A stretch of 33,308 nt of DNA from Flavobacteriales bacterium (lineage in GTDB: Bacteria; Bacteroidota; Bacteroidia; Flavobacteriales_F; PHOS-HE28): positions 1-33,308 of the forward strand of contig JAEUTB010000042.1 in assembly GCA_016787995.1 (NCBI GenBank). Direction: 5' to 3'. A program made the translations under genes and the position numbers. This document shows, piece by piece, positions 8,122 to 17,415 of the stretch. The notes beneath the pieces were generated by a model, which worked only from the letters and a program-made list of their open reading frames with translations, had not been told where the DNA came from and did not search any database. The first letter of the stretch is position 1; each line of letters opens with the position of its first letter.

Positions 8122-10320
8122 ATGCAACGCGCTCTCCCATCAGCCCTGTTGTTCGTACTTGCCGTGGTGCAGTCCACATCGGCCCAGTACATCCATGAGG
8201 TGAAGCCTTTGGAACTGGGCTTCAATACCGAAGACTACGCTCCTGTGGTCCGCGACTCCGGTATCGTGTTCTGCTCCATCCGCGAAACGGCCGCAACCAT
8301 CGCCTTCAAGGATGCGGAAACGGGAAAACCCCTCACAGACCTTTACTGGGTGCCCTTCGAAGGCAAAGGAATAGGACAGCCCGTGCTCTTCAGCGCGAAC
8401 ATCACCACCCCCGTCAACGAGGGCCCAGCCTGCTTCACTGATGGTGGCCGCACGATCTACTTCACCCGCAATCAGGTCCTACCGAAGAAGCTCTCCAATC
8501 TCCGCGCTTCGAACGCGCAACTGGGCCTGTTCCGCGCCCATTTGGAGAGCGGCACGTGGTCCGTACCAGAGCCCTTCGAACACAACTCCACCAAGTACTC
8601 CATCATGCATCCAGCGTTGAGCCCGGATGGTCGCATGCTCATCTTCGCCAGTGACATGGGGGCTGAGGAAAATGGGGTGGACCTATACCGGTGTGAACGG
8701 ACCAGCGCGGGCTGGAGCGCACCCGTGGACCTAGGCCCCGCCGTGAACAGCACCGGTAATGAGGGCTTCCCCTCCTTCGGCCCGGACGGTTCGCTCTACT
8801 TCGCCAGTGATCGCGCTGGAGGACTTGGCAAACTGGACCTCTACAAGGTGGAGCCCAAGAACGGCACCTGGTCACGCCCTGAACCATTGCCAGAGCCGAT
8901 CAACTCCGTAGGCAATGATGTAGGGATCTCCTTCATGCCCGATGGCTTCAGTGGATACTTGAGCAGCGATCGAAGCGGATCGGACAAACTCTACGCGTTC
9001 AAGCGTACCATCCCGAAATTCCGCGACTGTGCGCCCCAGGAGTTGAATAACTACTGCTTCACCTTCAAGGCCAAGCCGCATGCCGCCACCACCAACCTCC
9101 CCTTGGATCATGTGTGGGACCTCGGTGATGGCACCCGCGTAACCGGACTGAAAGCCGAACACTGCTACAAGGATCCCGGCACCTTCCCTGTTCGTTCGCT
9201 CCTGATCGACCGGAAGTCCGGGACCGTTTTCCATACCCTGAAGAGCAGCGATTTCGTGGTGGAAGATGTTCAGCAGGCTTGGATATCCGCCCCGGATACG
9301 GTGAGGACCGGCCGGATGCTCGCGCTCGATGCTCTGAAGAGCAACCTCCCTGGTTTCGAAGCAGCAGAACATCACTGGAGCTTTGATGATGGCACGGTCT
9401 TGAGCGGCTCCAGGGTGGTACACGCTTTCTCCACGCCGGGGATCCATGAGGTGAAGTTGGATGTGCTTTCCTCACCTGATGTCAACGGAGACATCCGCAA
9501 CCAATGCAACACCCGCACCGTGGTGGTGGTGGACCGCTTCCGCGACCAGGAGGACCAGACCATCGTAGCCACCTATCAGGATGCGGCCGGTCTCACCCAC
9601 AGTTTCGAGTTCCAGGAGCTGCCGTTCGACCATCTCGGCATGTCGTCCGATGAACTGAGCGATGTGGCCTTCGCCGTAGAGCTCTTCGCCTCCAAGGAGC
9701 GCGTGAGCCTCGATGATCCGAAGTTCGTAGAGATCAAGAAGCATTACCGCGTGGTGGAGCGTTTCGATCCGGAACGCGGCGTGTACACCTATTCCGTGGG
9801 CGAAGCGAAGAACGTGGAGGAGTTATACGAGGTGTTCAAGAAAGTGAAAGAGCTTCAATTCCTCGATGCCGAAGTGCACATGCTCCAGATCGAGAAATTG
9901 ATGGACCTCAGCAAGCTCGACTTCGCCTCGGTACAGGAACTGAACCACGCCAAGCTCCGGACCAACGCGATACACTTCGCTTTCAAGAGCTCCGATCTGG
10001 GTGAAGGCTCTGAACCAGTACTGGAACAAGTGCTGGACTTGCTCAAGCAGCATCCGGAACTCCAACTGGTGATCGAGGCTCATACCGATGATGTGGGCAG
10101 CCGGGCTTACAACATCGACCTCTCCCAGAAACGAGCCCAAAGCGTGGAAGCCTACCTGCTCGCCAATGGTGTCAGTACAGACCGCCTGATCCCCATCGGG
10201 CATGGCAAGAACCAGCCGATCGCCAGCAACAAGACCGAAGAAGGCAGAAGCCTGAACAGACGTGTCGAGTTCAGGGTGACGGTGAAGGACGAACAACAGG
10301 CCTTCGAGAAGACCCGCTAG
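8122..10320 (+). CDS. PD40-PKD-OmpA family outer-membrane/periplasmic protein
   Basis: The product has 732 residues with a cleavable signal peptide (ending near STSAQ). Residues about 30-300 hold WD40-like PD40 blades (SPDGRMLIFASD, GPDGSLYFASD and MPDGFSGYLSSD motifs). Two PKD-like domains follow at about 330-367 and 417-450, each with a W-x-F/L-x-D-G core. An acidic, helical linker leads to a C-terminal OmpA domain (about 613-725). That domain keeps the peptidoglycan-binding pair D656 and R671, in HTD and KRAQS contexts, so it should anchor to the cell wall. The start codon immediately follows the PorP/SprF stop. Proteins of this type accompany SprF-type genes in Bacteroidota and are thought to tie surface machinery to peptidoglycan. 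The specific link to the upstream adhesin is inferred. Confidence 0.9.
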   Translation: MQRALPSALLFVLAVVQSTSAQYIHEVKPLELGFNTEDYAPVVRDSGIVFCSIRETAATIAFKDAETGKPLTDLYWVPFEGKGIGQPVLFSANITTPVNEGPACFTDGGRTIYFTRNQVLPKKLSNLRASNAQLGLFRAHLESGTWSVPEPFEHNSTKYSIMHPALSPDGRMLIFASDMGAEENGVDLYRCERTSAGWSAPVDLGPAVNSTGNEGFPSFGPDGSLYFASDRAGGLGKLDLYKVEPKNGTWSRPEPLPEPINSVGNDVGISFMPDGFSGYLSSDRSGSDKLYAFKRTIPKFRDCAPQELNNYCFTFKAKPHAATTNLPLDHVWDLGDGTRVTGLKAEHCYKDPGTFPVRSLLIDRKSGTVFHTLKSSDFVVEDVQQAWISAPDTVRTGRMLALDALKSNLPGFEAAEHHWSFDDGTVLSGSRVVHAFSTPGIHEVKLDVLSSPDVNGDIRNQCNTRTVVVVDRFRDQEDQTIVATYQDAAGLTHSFEFQELPFDHLGMSSDELSDVAFAVELFASKERVSLDDPKFVEIKKHYRVVERFDPERGVYTYSVGEAKNVEELYEVFKKVKELQFLDAEVHMLQIEKLMDLSKLDFASVQELNHAKLRTNAIHFAFKSSDLGEGSEPVLEQVLDLLKQHPELQLVIEAHTDDVGSRAYNIDLSQKRAQSVEAYLLANGVSTDRLIPIGHGKNQPIASNKTEEGRSLNRRVEFRVTVKDEQQAFEKTR

Positions 10321-10384
10321 ACCGGTCAAGCCAAGCTTCCTTGAATGGTGATGCCCCGGGTGTGGGCACATGGCGCGCATGCGG

Positions 10385-10392
10385 TACTTTCG
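10385..10392 (+). promoter_or_regulatory. Candidate -7 promoter box before the SBBP adhesin
   Basis: TACTTTCG differs by one base from the Bacteroidota -7 consensus TAnnTTTG. It ends 5 nt before the ATG at 10398, so the transcript would be leaderless or nearly so. No convincing -33 TTG is visible at the expected distance. The 77-bp gap to the preceding stop is the only break between the two T9SS modules and is a sensible place for a promoter. Confidence 0.4.
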
Positions 10393-10397
10393 TATCG

Positions 10398-13300
10398 ATG
10401 CAGCGGTCGACCCGGGCCATCCTCTCCTTCTTGGCGGTGCTCTACTGTTCCGTTGCTGCGGCACAGACCGGCGTGTCCCTGATCGAGAATCGTGGTCAAT
10501 GGCCCGCACAGGTTACCCATAGGGCCGAAGTGAACGGGGCTACGGTGTGGATCGAACCAGCAGCCATCGTGATCGACCGGTACGACCAGCGGGCCGTGGA
10601 AGCCATCGCCCATGCGCATGCGCATCCGGGCAGCACCCCTCCGCTCCGGATCGCGCACCATGCGTTCAAACTCCATTTCCACGGTGCGAATGCTACGCCA
10701 CGCTTGGAACATTTGGGTGTCCGTCGTGGCACCTACAATTACATCATCGGCAACGATCCCCGCCGCTGGGGCCAGCGCTGTCATGCGTTCAGCGCGGTGG
10801 TCCAGCACGGCATTTATCCGGGCGTGGACCTGCGCATCCGCTCTGGGGAGAACGGCGTGAAGTACGACCTCATCCTGGCACCCGGCGCGGATCCCGCGAA
10901 CATCCGTTTCGATTATGAAGGTGCCGATGCCGTGACCATTGCACAGGACAAGATCACCTTGCGTACCTCCTTGGGCGTAGTGACCGAGACCATACCCCTG
11001 GCCTTTCAGGAGCGGGGCGGGCAACGGATCACCATACCGTGTGCCTATATCGAGAGTGAGAAAGGGATCGGCTTCACCTTGGGTGCGTACGACCGATCGC
11101 TGCCGTTGGTGATCGATCCTTCGCTCATCTTTAGCACCTATTCCGGATCCTTCGCCAACAACTTCGGGTATACGGCCACCTTCGACCGTGATGGCTTCTT
11201 GTACAGTGGCAGCTCCGCCTTCGGCCAAGGCTACCCCACCACCTTGGGCGCGTACCAGACCATCCATGCCGGGGGTGATGGCCTGAATGATGGTATAGAC
11301 ATGGCGCTCTCCAAGTACGACACCACCGGCACCTTCCTCGTGTGGAGCACCTATCTCGGTGGAAGCAGCGATGAGCTGCCCCACAGCTTGGTGGTGAACA
11401 GCAATGATGAACTTTTCGTTTATGGTACCACGAGCTCGGCCGACTTCCCCACCACCACGAACGCCTTCGACCGCTTCTTCGCTGGTGGACCCGTGTTGAA
11501 CCTCAGCAACGGGTTGGGAGCCAATTTTCCGAACGGCACGGACATCATATTGGCCCGCTTAAGTGCCGACGGCAGCGCCTTGCTGGCGAGCACCTTCATC
11601 GGAGGGTCGGGCAATGATGGACTGAACACCGCGCCCGGACTCAAATTCAACTATGCGGACGAGATCCGGGGTGAAGTACTGCTGGACCTCAACGACAACG
11701 TGTATGTGGCAAGCAGTACGGCCAGCCGCGATCTGCCCACCTCCGTCAACGCCGTTCAACCAGCTTATGGCGGGGGCGTACAGGATGGCGTGCTCTTGAA
11801 GATGGACGCCTCCCTCACCACCATGATCTGGTGTACCTACTTCGGGGGCCTTGGTGCCGATGCCGTCTACAACCTCGAACTGGACGAGAACGGTGGCATC
11901 TACATCGCTGGTGGAACCTTGAGCACGAACCTCCCGGTGAGCGCGGGTGCGTTCCAAAGCAGCTTCCAAGGTGGTGCGGCGGACGGCTTCGTGGCCGATA
12001 TCAGTACCGATGGCGATGTGATCACCGCCTGCACCTATTTCGGCAGCCAGGCCTACGACCAGTGCTATTTCGCTGACCTTGACCAGAGCGGTGATATCTA
12101 CCTCTTCGGGCAGACCCAGGCCCCAGCGAATGCCTTCATCGTCAATGCGCCCTACAACGTGCCCAACTCGGGTCAATTCATCACCAAAATGGACCCATCG
12201 CTGAGTACCGTGCTGATCAGCACACGGTTCGGTCAAGGTGATGGTCAGCCGGACATCTCCCCTACCGCTTTCCTCGTGGACTATTGCAACAAGATCTACG
12301 TGAGCGGCTGGGGCAGCGCCACGGGAGGTGCGCTCAGCACCACCGGTCTGGAGGTGACACCGGATGCTTATCAAGGCACCACGGATGGCAACGACTTCTA
12401 CCTCGCCGTGTTCGATATCGACCTGAGTGACATCTTTTATGGAACTTTCTTCGGAGGGAATATCAGTGGGGAGCACGTGGATGGCGGTACGAGCCGATTC
12501 GATCGCCGTGGACGCGTGTACCAAAGTGTTTGCGCTGGCTGTGGCGGCAACTCCGATTTCCCCATCCAACCCGACCCCGGGGCGGTGAGCGCCACCAACA
12601 ACAGCGGGTTCTGCAACAACGCCGTCTTCAAGTTCGACATGGACTTCCCCATCGTGGTGGCCGACTTCAACAGCACGGTGAACTGTCTGCCCGCACCCGT
12701 GGACTTCACCAACGCCAGCTATGGGGCCAGTAGCTACGAATGGTCTTTCGGGGACAACACCACGAGCACTGCCGTATCTCCTTCCCACGTGTATGCGGCA
12801 CCAGGAGTGTACACCGTGCGCCTGGTGGCTAACGAACCTGCAGCATGCAATGTGAGCGACACCACCTTCCGGCAAGTGGTGGTCTTGGGCGATATCCCCA
12901 TTCAACTGCCCGACACCAGTGTCTGTTCCGGCGATGCGGTGCAGATCGGTCTACAACCCATCGCAGCATCTGGCATCAGCTACCAATGGTCGCCATCAGT
13001 AGGGTTGAGCAATACGCAGGTGGCCAATCCAATCGCTTCACCCACAGCGACCACGACCTACACGCTCACCGTGAGCAACGGACAATGCAGCACCACAGCG
13101 CAACAAACAGTCACCGTTGCGATCAGCCAGATCGACGCTGGTGCCGACCAGACCATTTGTGGCCCCAACGCGAACGCCTTCCTGGTGGCCACGGGTTTCG
13201 GAACCGTTGATGGATTCCAATGGTCGAGCAACAACGCCTTCACCGATGTCCTGAACACATCACCGCAGGACAGTACCGCGAACGTCACCGTATCCGGCGA

Positions 13301-14135
13301 CGCTTGGTTCTACGTGCGTTCCACGGACAATGCGTGCGGCGTGGTGGACAGTATTCGCATAACCGTATCTCTGGCGAACATCGCGCTGCTCCCGGTGGAA
13401 GCCATCTGCCTCGGCGACACGGGTATCATCAGCGTAGCCGGTGCCGATCCCGGATCCACTTTCTATTGGTACCCCGAGGAATTCATCACGGCCGGTCAGG
13501 GGACATTCAGGATCTTCAACCGCGCTCCGACTTCCACCACCTACTTCGTGGACGTCACCTCACCCGTTGGATGCACCTGGATCGGCTCCGTGCAACAGGT
13601 GGTTTCACCGTTGAACGCATCCACGATCCTGGCCACCGCTGTGCCTGCTGTGCTTGTTGGTAGCGGAACGGTGCAACTTGAAGCGCGCCCCAGCGGGTTG
13701 CGCTACTCTTGGTCGCCCGCGAGCCTTGTAAGCAACGACACCATAGCCGACCCCACCGCGCAAGTATCCGCCACCACGCTCTTCTCCGTGATCGTATCCG
13801 ATGGCATCTGCAGCAAGGCGGCCACCGTGTTGGTGGAGGTGCGCGAGTTGATCTGCGCCGATCCAGACATCTTCGTCCCGAACACCTTCACACCGAACGG
13901 GGATGGACAGAACGATGTGCTCTTCGTCCGAGGACCCAACATCGCTTCGCTGGAGTTCATGGTCTTCGACCGCTGGGGCGAAAAAGTGTTCGAGACCACG
14001 GACATCACGCGCGGCTGGGATGGGACCTTTGAAGGTAGGCCCGTGGATCCGGCCGTATTCGTGTATCACCTCAAAGCACTTTGTGTGGATGGTCAATCCT
14101 TCTTCACCAAGGGCAACGTAACCGTGGTGCGATGA
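10398..14135 (+). CDS. T9SS type-B secreted protein with DUF7948, SBBP propeller repeats and PKD domain
   Basis: The product has 1245 residues from the ATG at 10398. An in-frame ATG 57 nt upstream exists, but 10398 gives a proper signal peptide (ending near SVAAAQ). Residues about 25-250 match the DUF7948 pattern (IENRGQWP near the start). About 250-735 carry repeated SBBP beta-propeller motifs of the form W-x-T-Y-x-G-G (for example VWSTYLGGS and IWCTYFGGL) with intervening D-F-P-T/S motifs. A PKD domain lies at about 753-828 and Ig-like segments follow. The last 90 residues hold the type-B gliding-motility C-terminal domain (TPNGDGQND, FDRWGEKVFE, WDG). Export through T9SS to the surface is expected. 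The stop overlaps the next start by ATGA, pairing it with a PorP/SprF gene as in the preceding module. The actual ligand is unknown. Confidence 0.92.
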   Translation: MQRSTRAILSFLAVLYCSVAAAQTGVSLIENRGQWPAQVTHRAEVNGATVWIEPAAIVIDRYDQRAVEAIAHAHAHPGSTPPLRIAHHAFKLHFHGANATPRLEHLGVRRGTYNYIIGNDPRRWGQRCHAFSAVVQHGIYPGVDLRIRSGENGVKYDLILAPGADPANIRFDYEGADAVTIAQDKITLRTSLGVVTETIPLAFQERGGQRITIPCAYIESEKGIGFTLGAYDRSLPLVIDPSLIFSTYSGSFANNFGYTATFDRDGFLYSGSSAFGQGYPTTLGAYQTIHAGGDGLNDGIDMALSKYDTTGTFLVWSTYLGGSSDELPHSLVVNSNDELFVYGTTSSADFPTTTNAFDRFFAGGPVLNLSNGLGANFPNGTDIILARLSADGSALLASTFIGGSGNDGLNTAPGLKFNYADEIRGEVLLDLNDNVYVASSTASRDLPTSVNAVQPAYGGGVQDGVLLKMDASLTTMIWCTYFGGLGADAVYNLELDENGGIYIAGGTLSTNLPVSAGAFQSSFQGGAADGFVADISTDGDVITACTYFGSQAYDQCYFADLDQSGDIYLFGQTQAPANAFIVNAPYNVPNSGQFITKMDPSLSTVLISTRFGQGDGQPDISPTAFLVDYCNKIYVSGWGSATGGALSTTGLEVTPDAYQGTTDGNDFYLAVFDIDLSDIFYGTFFGGNISGEHVDGGTSRFDRRGRVYQSVCAGCGGNSDFPIQPDPGAVSATNNSGFCNNAVFKFDMDFPIVVADFNSTVNCLPAPVDFTNASYGASSYEWSFGDNTTSTAVSPSHVYAAPGVYTVRLVANEPAACNVSDTTFRQVVVLGDIPIQLPDTSVCSGDAVQIGLQPIAASGISYQWSPSVGLSNTQVANPIASPTATTTYTLTVSNGQCSTTAQQTVTVAISQIDAGADQTICGPNANAFLVATGFGTVDGFQWSSNNAFTDVLNTSPQDSTANVTVSGDAWFYVRSTDNACGVVDSIRITVSLANIALLPVEAICLGDTGIISVAGADPGSTFYWYPEEFITAGQGTFRIFNRAPTSTTYFVDVTSPVGCTWIGSVQQVVSPLNASTILATAVPAVLVGSGTVQLEARPSGLRYSWSPASLVSNDTIADPTAQVSATTLFSVIVSDGICSKAATVLVEVRELICADPDIFVPNTFTPNGDGQNDVLFVRGPNIASLEFMVFDRWGEKVFETTDITRGWDGTFEGRPVDPAVFVYHLKALCVDGQSFFTKGNVTVVR

Positions 14136-15166
14136 AGAGGATCAACGGGGTCCCATCGGTGTGCCTTGCGGTGATCTCCATGCTCATCGTGTTGATCCCG
14201 CTGCACTCTTCTGCCCAGGATATCCACTTCTCACAGTTCTTCAATACACCCTTGGCCTCCGGTCCAGGCTCGATCGGCACCTTCGATGGCGAGTATCGGT
14301 TCAATGGCATCTTCAGGCAGCAATGGCGCGCGGTGACCATACCGTACCGGACCTTCGCCCTTGGTGGCGACGCAGCGAACGCGGTTGGCGTGAAGGGCCT
14401 TGGGTTGGGTGCCTGGATCTTCAACGACAAGGCCGGGGACAGCCGAATGGATCAAACGCACCTGAGCATTGGCGCCAGTTGGACCGAGTGGTTCGGTGCT
14501 TCACAAGAACATGCGCTGACCGGTGGGCTGCAATTCGGCTTCACCAATCTATCGCTCGACCCTTCGCGGCTCTCCTTCGACAATCAATACAACGGCTTCT
14601 ACTACGACCCTACGCTTGGAAGCGGCGAGCAATTCGCGCAAAGCTCTTCGGCGCGTGCCGACCTTCATACCGGCGCGGTCTATCGCTACCAAGCCGATGC
14701 CCGCACCCGAGTGCAGATCGGCTTCGGAGCATTCAACCTCACAACACCAGGTATCAGCTTCCTCAACGGACCAAGCACGGAGCTCGATATGCGCACAAGC
14801 ACCCACGTGATGGTGCAATTCCCGATCGCCGCCAAACTCGACCTACTTCCCATGGTGCAGTTCATGGCGCAAGGCGAGTTCAATGAGTTGGATATCGGCT
14901 CCAACTTGCGCTACATCCTGCTCCAGCGTTTCGGTCTCCAAAGGGCGGTGATCCTCGGTGCGCACTACCGCGCTGCCGATGCGGGTTACCTCCATGCCGG
15001 CTTGGAATACGATGACTGGACCTTCGGCTTGAGCTACGACATCAACACCAGTGATCTGGTACCTGCCAGTCGCAACCGTGGCGCCATCGAACTCACCGCG
15101 ATCCGCATCCTGAAGAAGCGGCCAGCGATACCGGCGCGGTTCAAAGCCTGTCCGGCGCAGATATGA
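14132..15166 (+). CDS. PorP/SprF family type IX secretion outer-membrane protein (second copy)
   Basis: The product has 344 residues, starting at the ATG overlapping the upstream stop. The N-terminus has a signal peptide (ending near SSAQ) and then the family signature QDIHFSQFFNTPLASGPG. After that come the R-Q-Q-W motif near residue 70 and repeated barrel strands with G-L-G and A-H-Y-R-A motifs. It is only distantly similar to the PorP/SprF protein at 7198, so the two modules do not look like a recent duplication. By position it should serve the DUF7948/SBBP substrate just upstream. A 3-nt gap separates it from the next gene, which supports one operon. Confidence 0.92.
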   Translation: MKRINGVPSVCLAVISMLIVLIPLHSSAQDIHFSQFFNTPLASGPGSIGTFDGEYRFNGIFRQQWRAVTIPYRTFALGGDAANAVGVKGLGLGAWIFNDKAGDSRMDQTHLSIGASWTEWFGASQEHALTGGLQFGFTNLSLDPSRLSFDNQYNGFYYDPTLGSGEQFAQSSSARADLHTGAVYRYQADARTRVQIGFGAFNLTTPGISFLNGPSTELDMRTSTHVMVQFPIAAKLDLLPMVQFMAQGEFNELDIGSNLRYILLQRFGLQRAVILGAHYRAADAGYLHAGLEYDDWTFGLSYDINTSDLVPASRNRGAIELTAIRILKKRPAIPARFKACPAQI

Positions 15167-15169
15167 ACC

Positions 15170-17413
15170 ATGAGCATTGACCTGCGCCATATCCTCTGCA
15201 TGTTCGCTGTTGCGCTGAGCATGGCAACAGCTGCGCAATCCATCGACCAATGGACCACCTGGGGCGATGCGTCCATGGCAAAGCAGGAGTACTACGGAGC
15301 TTCACGCTTCTACGCTGGGGCCCTGGCTTTGGAACCGGGACGAATGAGCTTGCAGTGGAAACAAGCCGAAGCATGTCGCCTAAGCAACCAATACCCGCAA
15401 GCTGCTGATCTCTACAGCCGGGTTTACCAGAAGGATGCCGGACGCATGTATCCCGATGCGCTGCAATGGCTCGGCGAGATGCAACTCTGCGATGCCCGGT
15501 ACGATGAAGCACGCTCTACTTGGGAAAAGGTGTTACAAAAGGAGAAGGACAAGACCTCCGTCCTTGCACGACGTGCCCTGAACGCGCTGGCGGGTTGTGA
15601 CAAAGCCGGTGCGTCGAAGCCCCTCGGCCTGGAGATCTCACATCTTCCTGGACCGGTCAATACGAATGATAGCGAATTCGGCGCACGCACTGGACCGGAC
15701 AGCTTGCTTTGGTTCAGCAGCCTTCGTGGCGATCTGAACGCGGATGGTGAAGTGCAGGACACCGCCGCCTACCGCGTTGGGATCTACAGCAGCCGCCCGA
15801 ACATGCAAGGCTGGAACGAACCTGTTCCCGGAGAAGGTCAGCCGGATGCCATGGGCCACTCCAACGCCAACTTGATGTGGACCGCGAGCGGTGATCGCAT
15901 GTACTTCACCATGATCGATGCGGATGGAACTAAACACATCGCGAGCCGCACACCGAACAGTCCGGCGCAGACCTTGACCGGGCTTGAAGGGCATGCCGAT
16001 GCAACACAGCCCTGGGTGGCCGAGATCAATGGGAAGACCATGCTCTTGTTCGCGGCCAGTGGCGGTCAAGGTGGAATGGACATCTGGTATGGTGACCTGA
16101 ATGGAACGACCGTAACGAACATCCAGAACGCGGGGCAGCTGGTGAACTCACCCGGCAATGAAGTTTCGCCTTCCATCGATGAGAGCGCAGGTATACTATG
16201 GTTCAGCAGCGACTTCCACGCTGGGCTTGGCGGTTACGACATCTTCAAGGTCGACTGGAAGAACGATCCGGATGGGATCGAGAACGTGCTCGATGTGAAC
16301 TCACCGGCCAACGACTTGTATCCCGTCTACGACTCAGCCTCGGGCAAGGGCTGGTTCACAAGTAACCGCAAGGGCTCTTTTGCCGCCAAGGGTGAAACCT
16401 GCTGCAATGATATCTACCGGATACAAGGCGTACCGACCAAGACTCCTGTAGACACGTTGCTCGTGGCGGAAACGACACCAGCGGACAGTGTGGATCCGAT
16501 GACACCAGGATCCACGAACGTGAAGTCGTTGCTTACACGGATGCAGAGCGAATTCCCGCTGAAGCTCTATTTCCACAACGACGAACCGGAACCGCGCACA
16601 CGGCAGACCAGCACACGGCAGACCTACGGCGCCACCTATGCGGCGTACAAGAACCTCTTTCCCACCTATCGGGAGCAGAACACGGATCCCACCGCGATCG
16701 AGGACTTCTTCCGCAACGAAGCCGAGTTCGGCCGCGCTCAACTCGATGCCCTTGTGCAAGCCTTGATCCCTGCATTGGAAAGCGGTGAACGCATCACCCT
16801 TGATGTACGTGGACATGCGAGCCCGCTGGCCAAGAACTACTACAATCGCGACCTGAGTTTGCGCCGCATCGAGAGCTTGCGCAATCACCTACGCACGGTG
16901 GAGAACGGGCGGTTGAGCAGCTACATGGATAGCACGGCCACCAATGGCGGCCTGCTGCGCTTGCGGGTGTTACCCTTCGGTGAAGATCGGTCGGCCAGCG
17001 GCGTGAGTGATGACCTCAATGACCTGAAACGATCGGTTTACAGCGCGGAGGCGGCACGTGAGCGCCGTATCGAAGTGGAGCGCATCCATGTGGAGTCGCA
17101 TTCCATCCGCCTCTCCCAAAGCAGTGCCGGTTTCGACCTGGGCACGGTGCGTCAAGGCGTTCCGCAGCGATTCCAAGTGCCGGTGGTGAATGATGGAGCC
17201 ACCCCACTCCACATCGTGCGCGGTCGTTCCTCGTGCGACTGTGTCATGGTAGAAGCCACCCCACCACCGATACCTCCGGGTGGAACCGGCACGATCGAAC
17301 TCCACTACTCCGGTCGCACACGGCCTGGGCCGCTCGAACGTCTGATCGAATTGGAGATCGAAGGCTCCACCACTCCCTATCTGTTGAACATCGTCGGCAA
17401 TGTGATCCAGTGA
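15170..17413 (+). CDS. TPR-PD40-OmpA-like protein with C-terminal DUF1573 domain
   Basis: The product has 747 residues with a signal peptide (ending near ATAAQ). Residues about 28-150 form TPR-like helices. About 160-418 form a PD40-type propeller (LLWFSSLRGD, MLLFAASGGQGGMDIW and ILWFSSDFHAGLGGYDIF blades). An OmpA-like domain follows at about 465-645 and a DUF1573 domain at about 655-747 (FDLGTV, SSCDC and PPGGTG motifs). TPR, propeller and OmpA together recall PorE/SprE-type T9SS components, but I see no carboxypeptidase-regulatory-like domain. In the OmpA loop the usual peptidoglycan-contacting Asp is Ser551 (GHAS in place of GHTD), while R566 is kept, so cell-wall binding is uncertain. 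It is the third gene of module 2, likely a periplasmic scaffold; function is inferred from architecture. Confidence 0.85.
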   Translation: MSIDLRHILCMFAVALSMATAAQSIDQWTTWGDASMAKQEYYGASRFYAGALALEPGRMSLQWKQAEACRLSNQYPQAADLYSRVYQKDAGRMYPDALQWLGEMQLCDARYDEARSTWEKVLQKEKDKTSVLARRALNALAGCDKAGASKPLGLEISHLPGPVNTNDSEFGARTGPDSLLWFSSLRGDLNADGEVQDTAAYRVGIYSSRPNMQGWNEPVPGEGQPDAMGHSNANLMWTASGDRMYFTMIDADGTKHIASRTPNSPAQTLTGLEGHADATQPWVAEINGKTMLLFAASGGQGGMDIWYGDLNGTTVTNIQNAGQLVNSPGNEVSPSIDESAGILWFSSDFHAGLGGYDIFKVDWKNDPDGIENVLDVNSPANDLYPVYDSASGKGWFTSNRKGSFAAKGETCCNDIYRIQGVPTKTPVDTLLVAETTPADSVDPMTPGSTNVKSLLTRMQSEFPLKLYFHNDEPEPRTRQTSTRQTYGATYAAYKNLFPTYREQNTDPTAIEDFFRNEAEFGRAQLDALVQALIPALESGERITLDVRGHASPLAKNYYNRDLSLRRIESLRNHLRTVENGRLSSYMDSTATNGGLLRLRVLPFGEDRSASGVSDDLNDLKRSVYSAEAARERRIEVERIHVESHSIRLSQSSAGFDLGTVRQGVPQRFQVPVVNDGATPLHIVRGRSSCDCVMVEATPPPIPPGGTGTIELHYSGRTRPGPLERLIELEIEGSTTPYLLNIVGNVIQ

Positions 17414-17415
17414 CC

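Noticed and set aside
10321-10397. Terminator between the two T9SS modules (TCAAG...CTTGA dyad)
   Set aside because: The arms are only about 5 bp with no T-tract; read-through between the modules cannot be excluded.
10326-12905. Long minus-strand ORFs (about 350 and 450 codons) opposite the SBBP adhesin gene
   Set aside because: They lie entirely antisense to a gene with clear domains, have low-complexity His/Gly/Val-rich translations and no family features; long antisense frames are common in GC-rich coding DNA.
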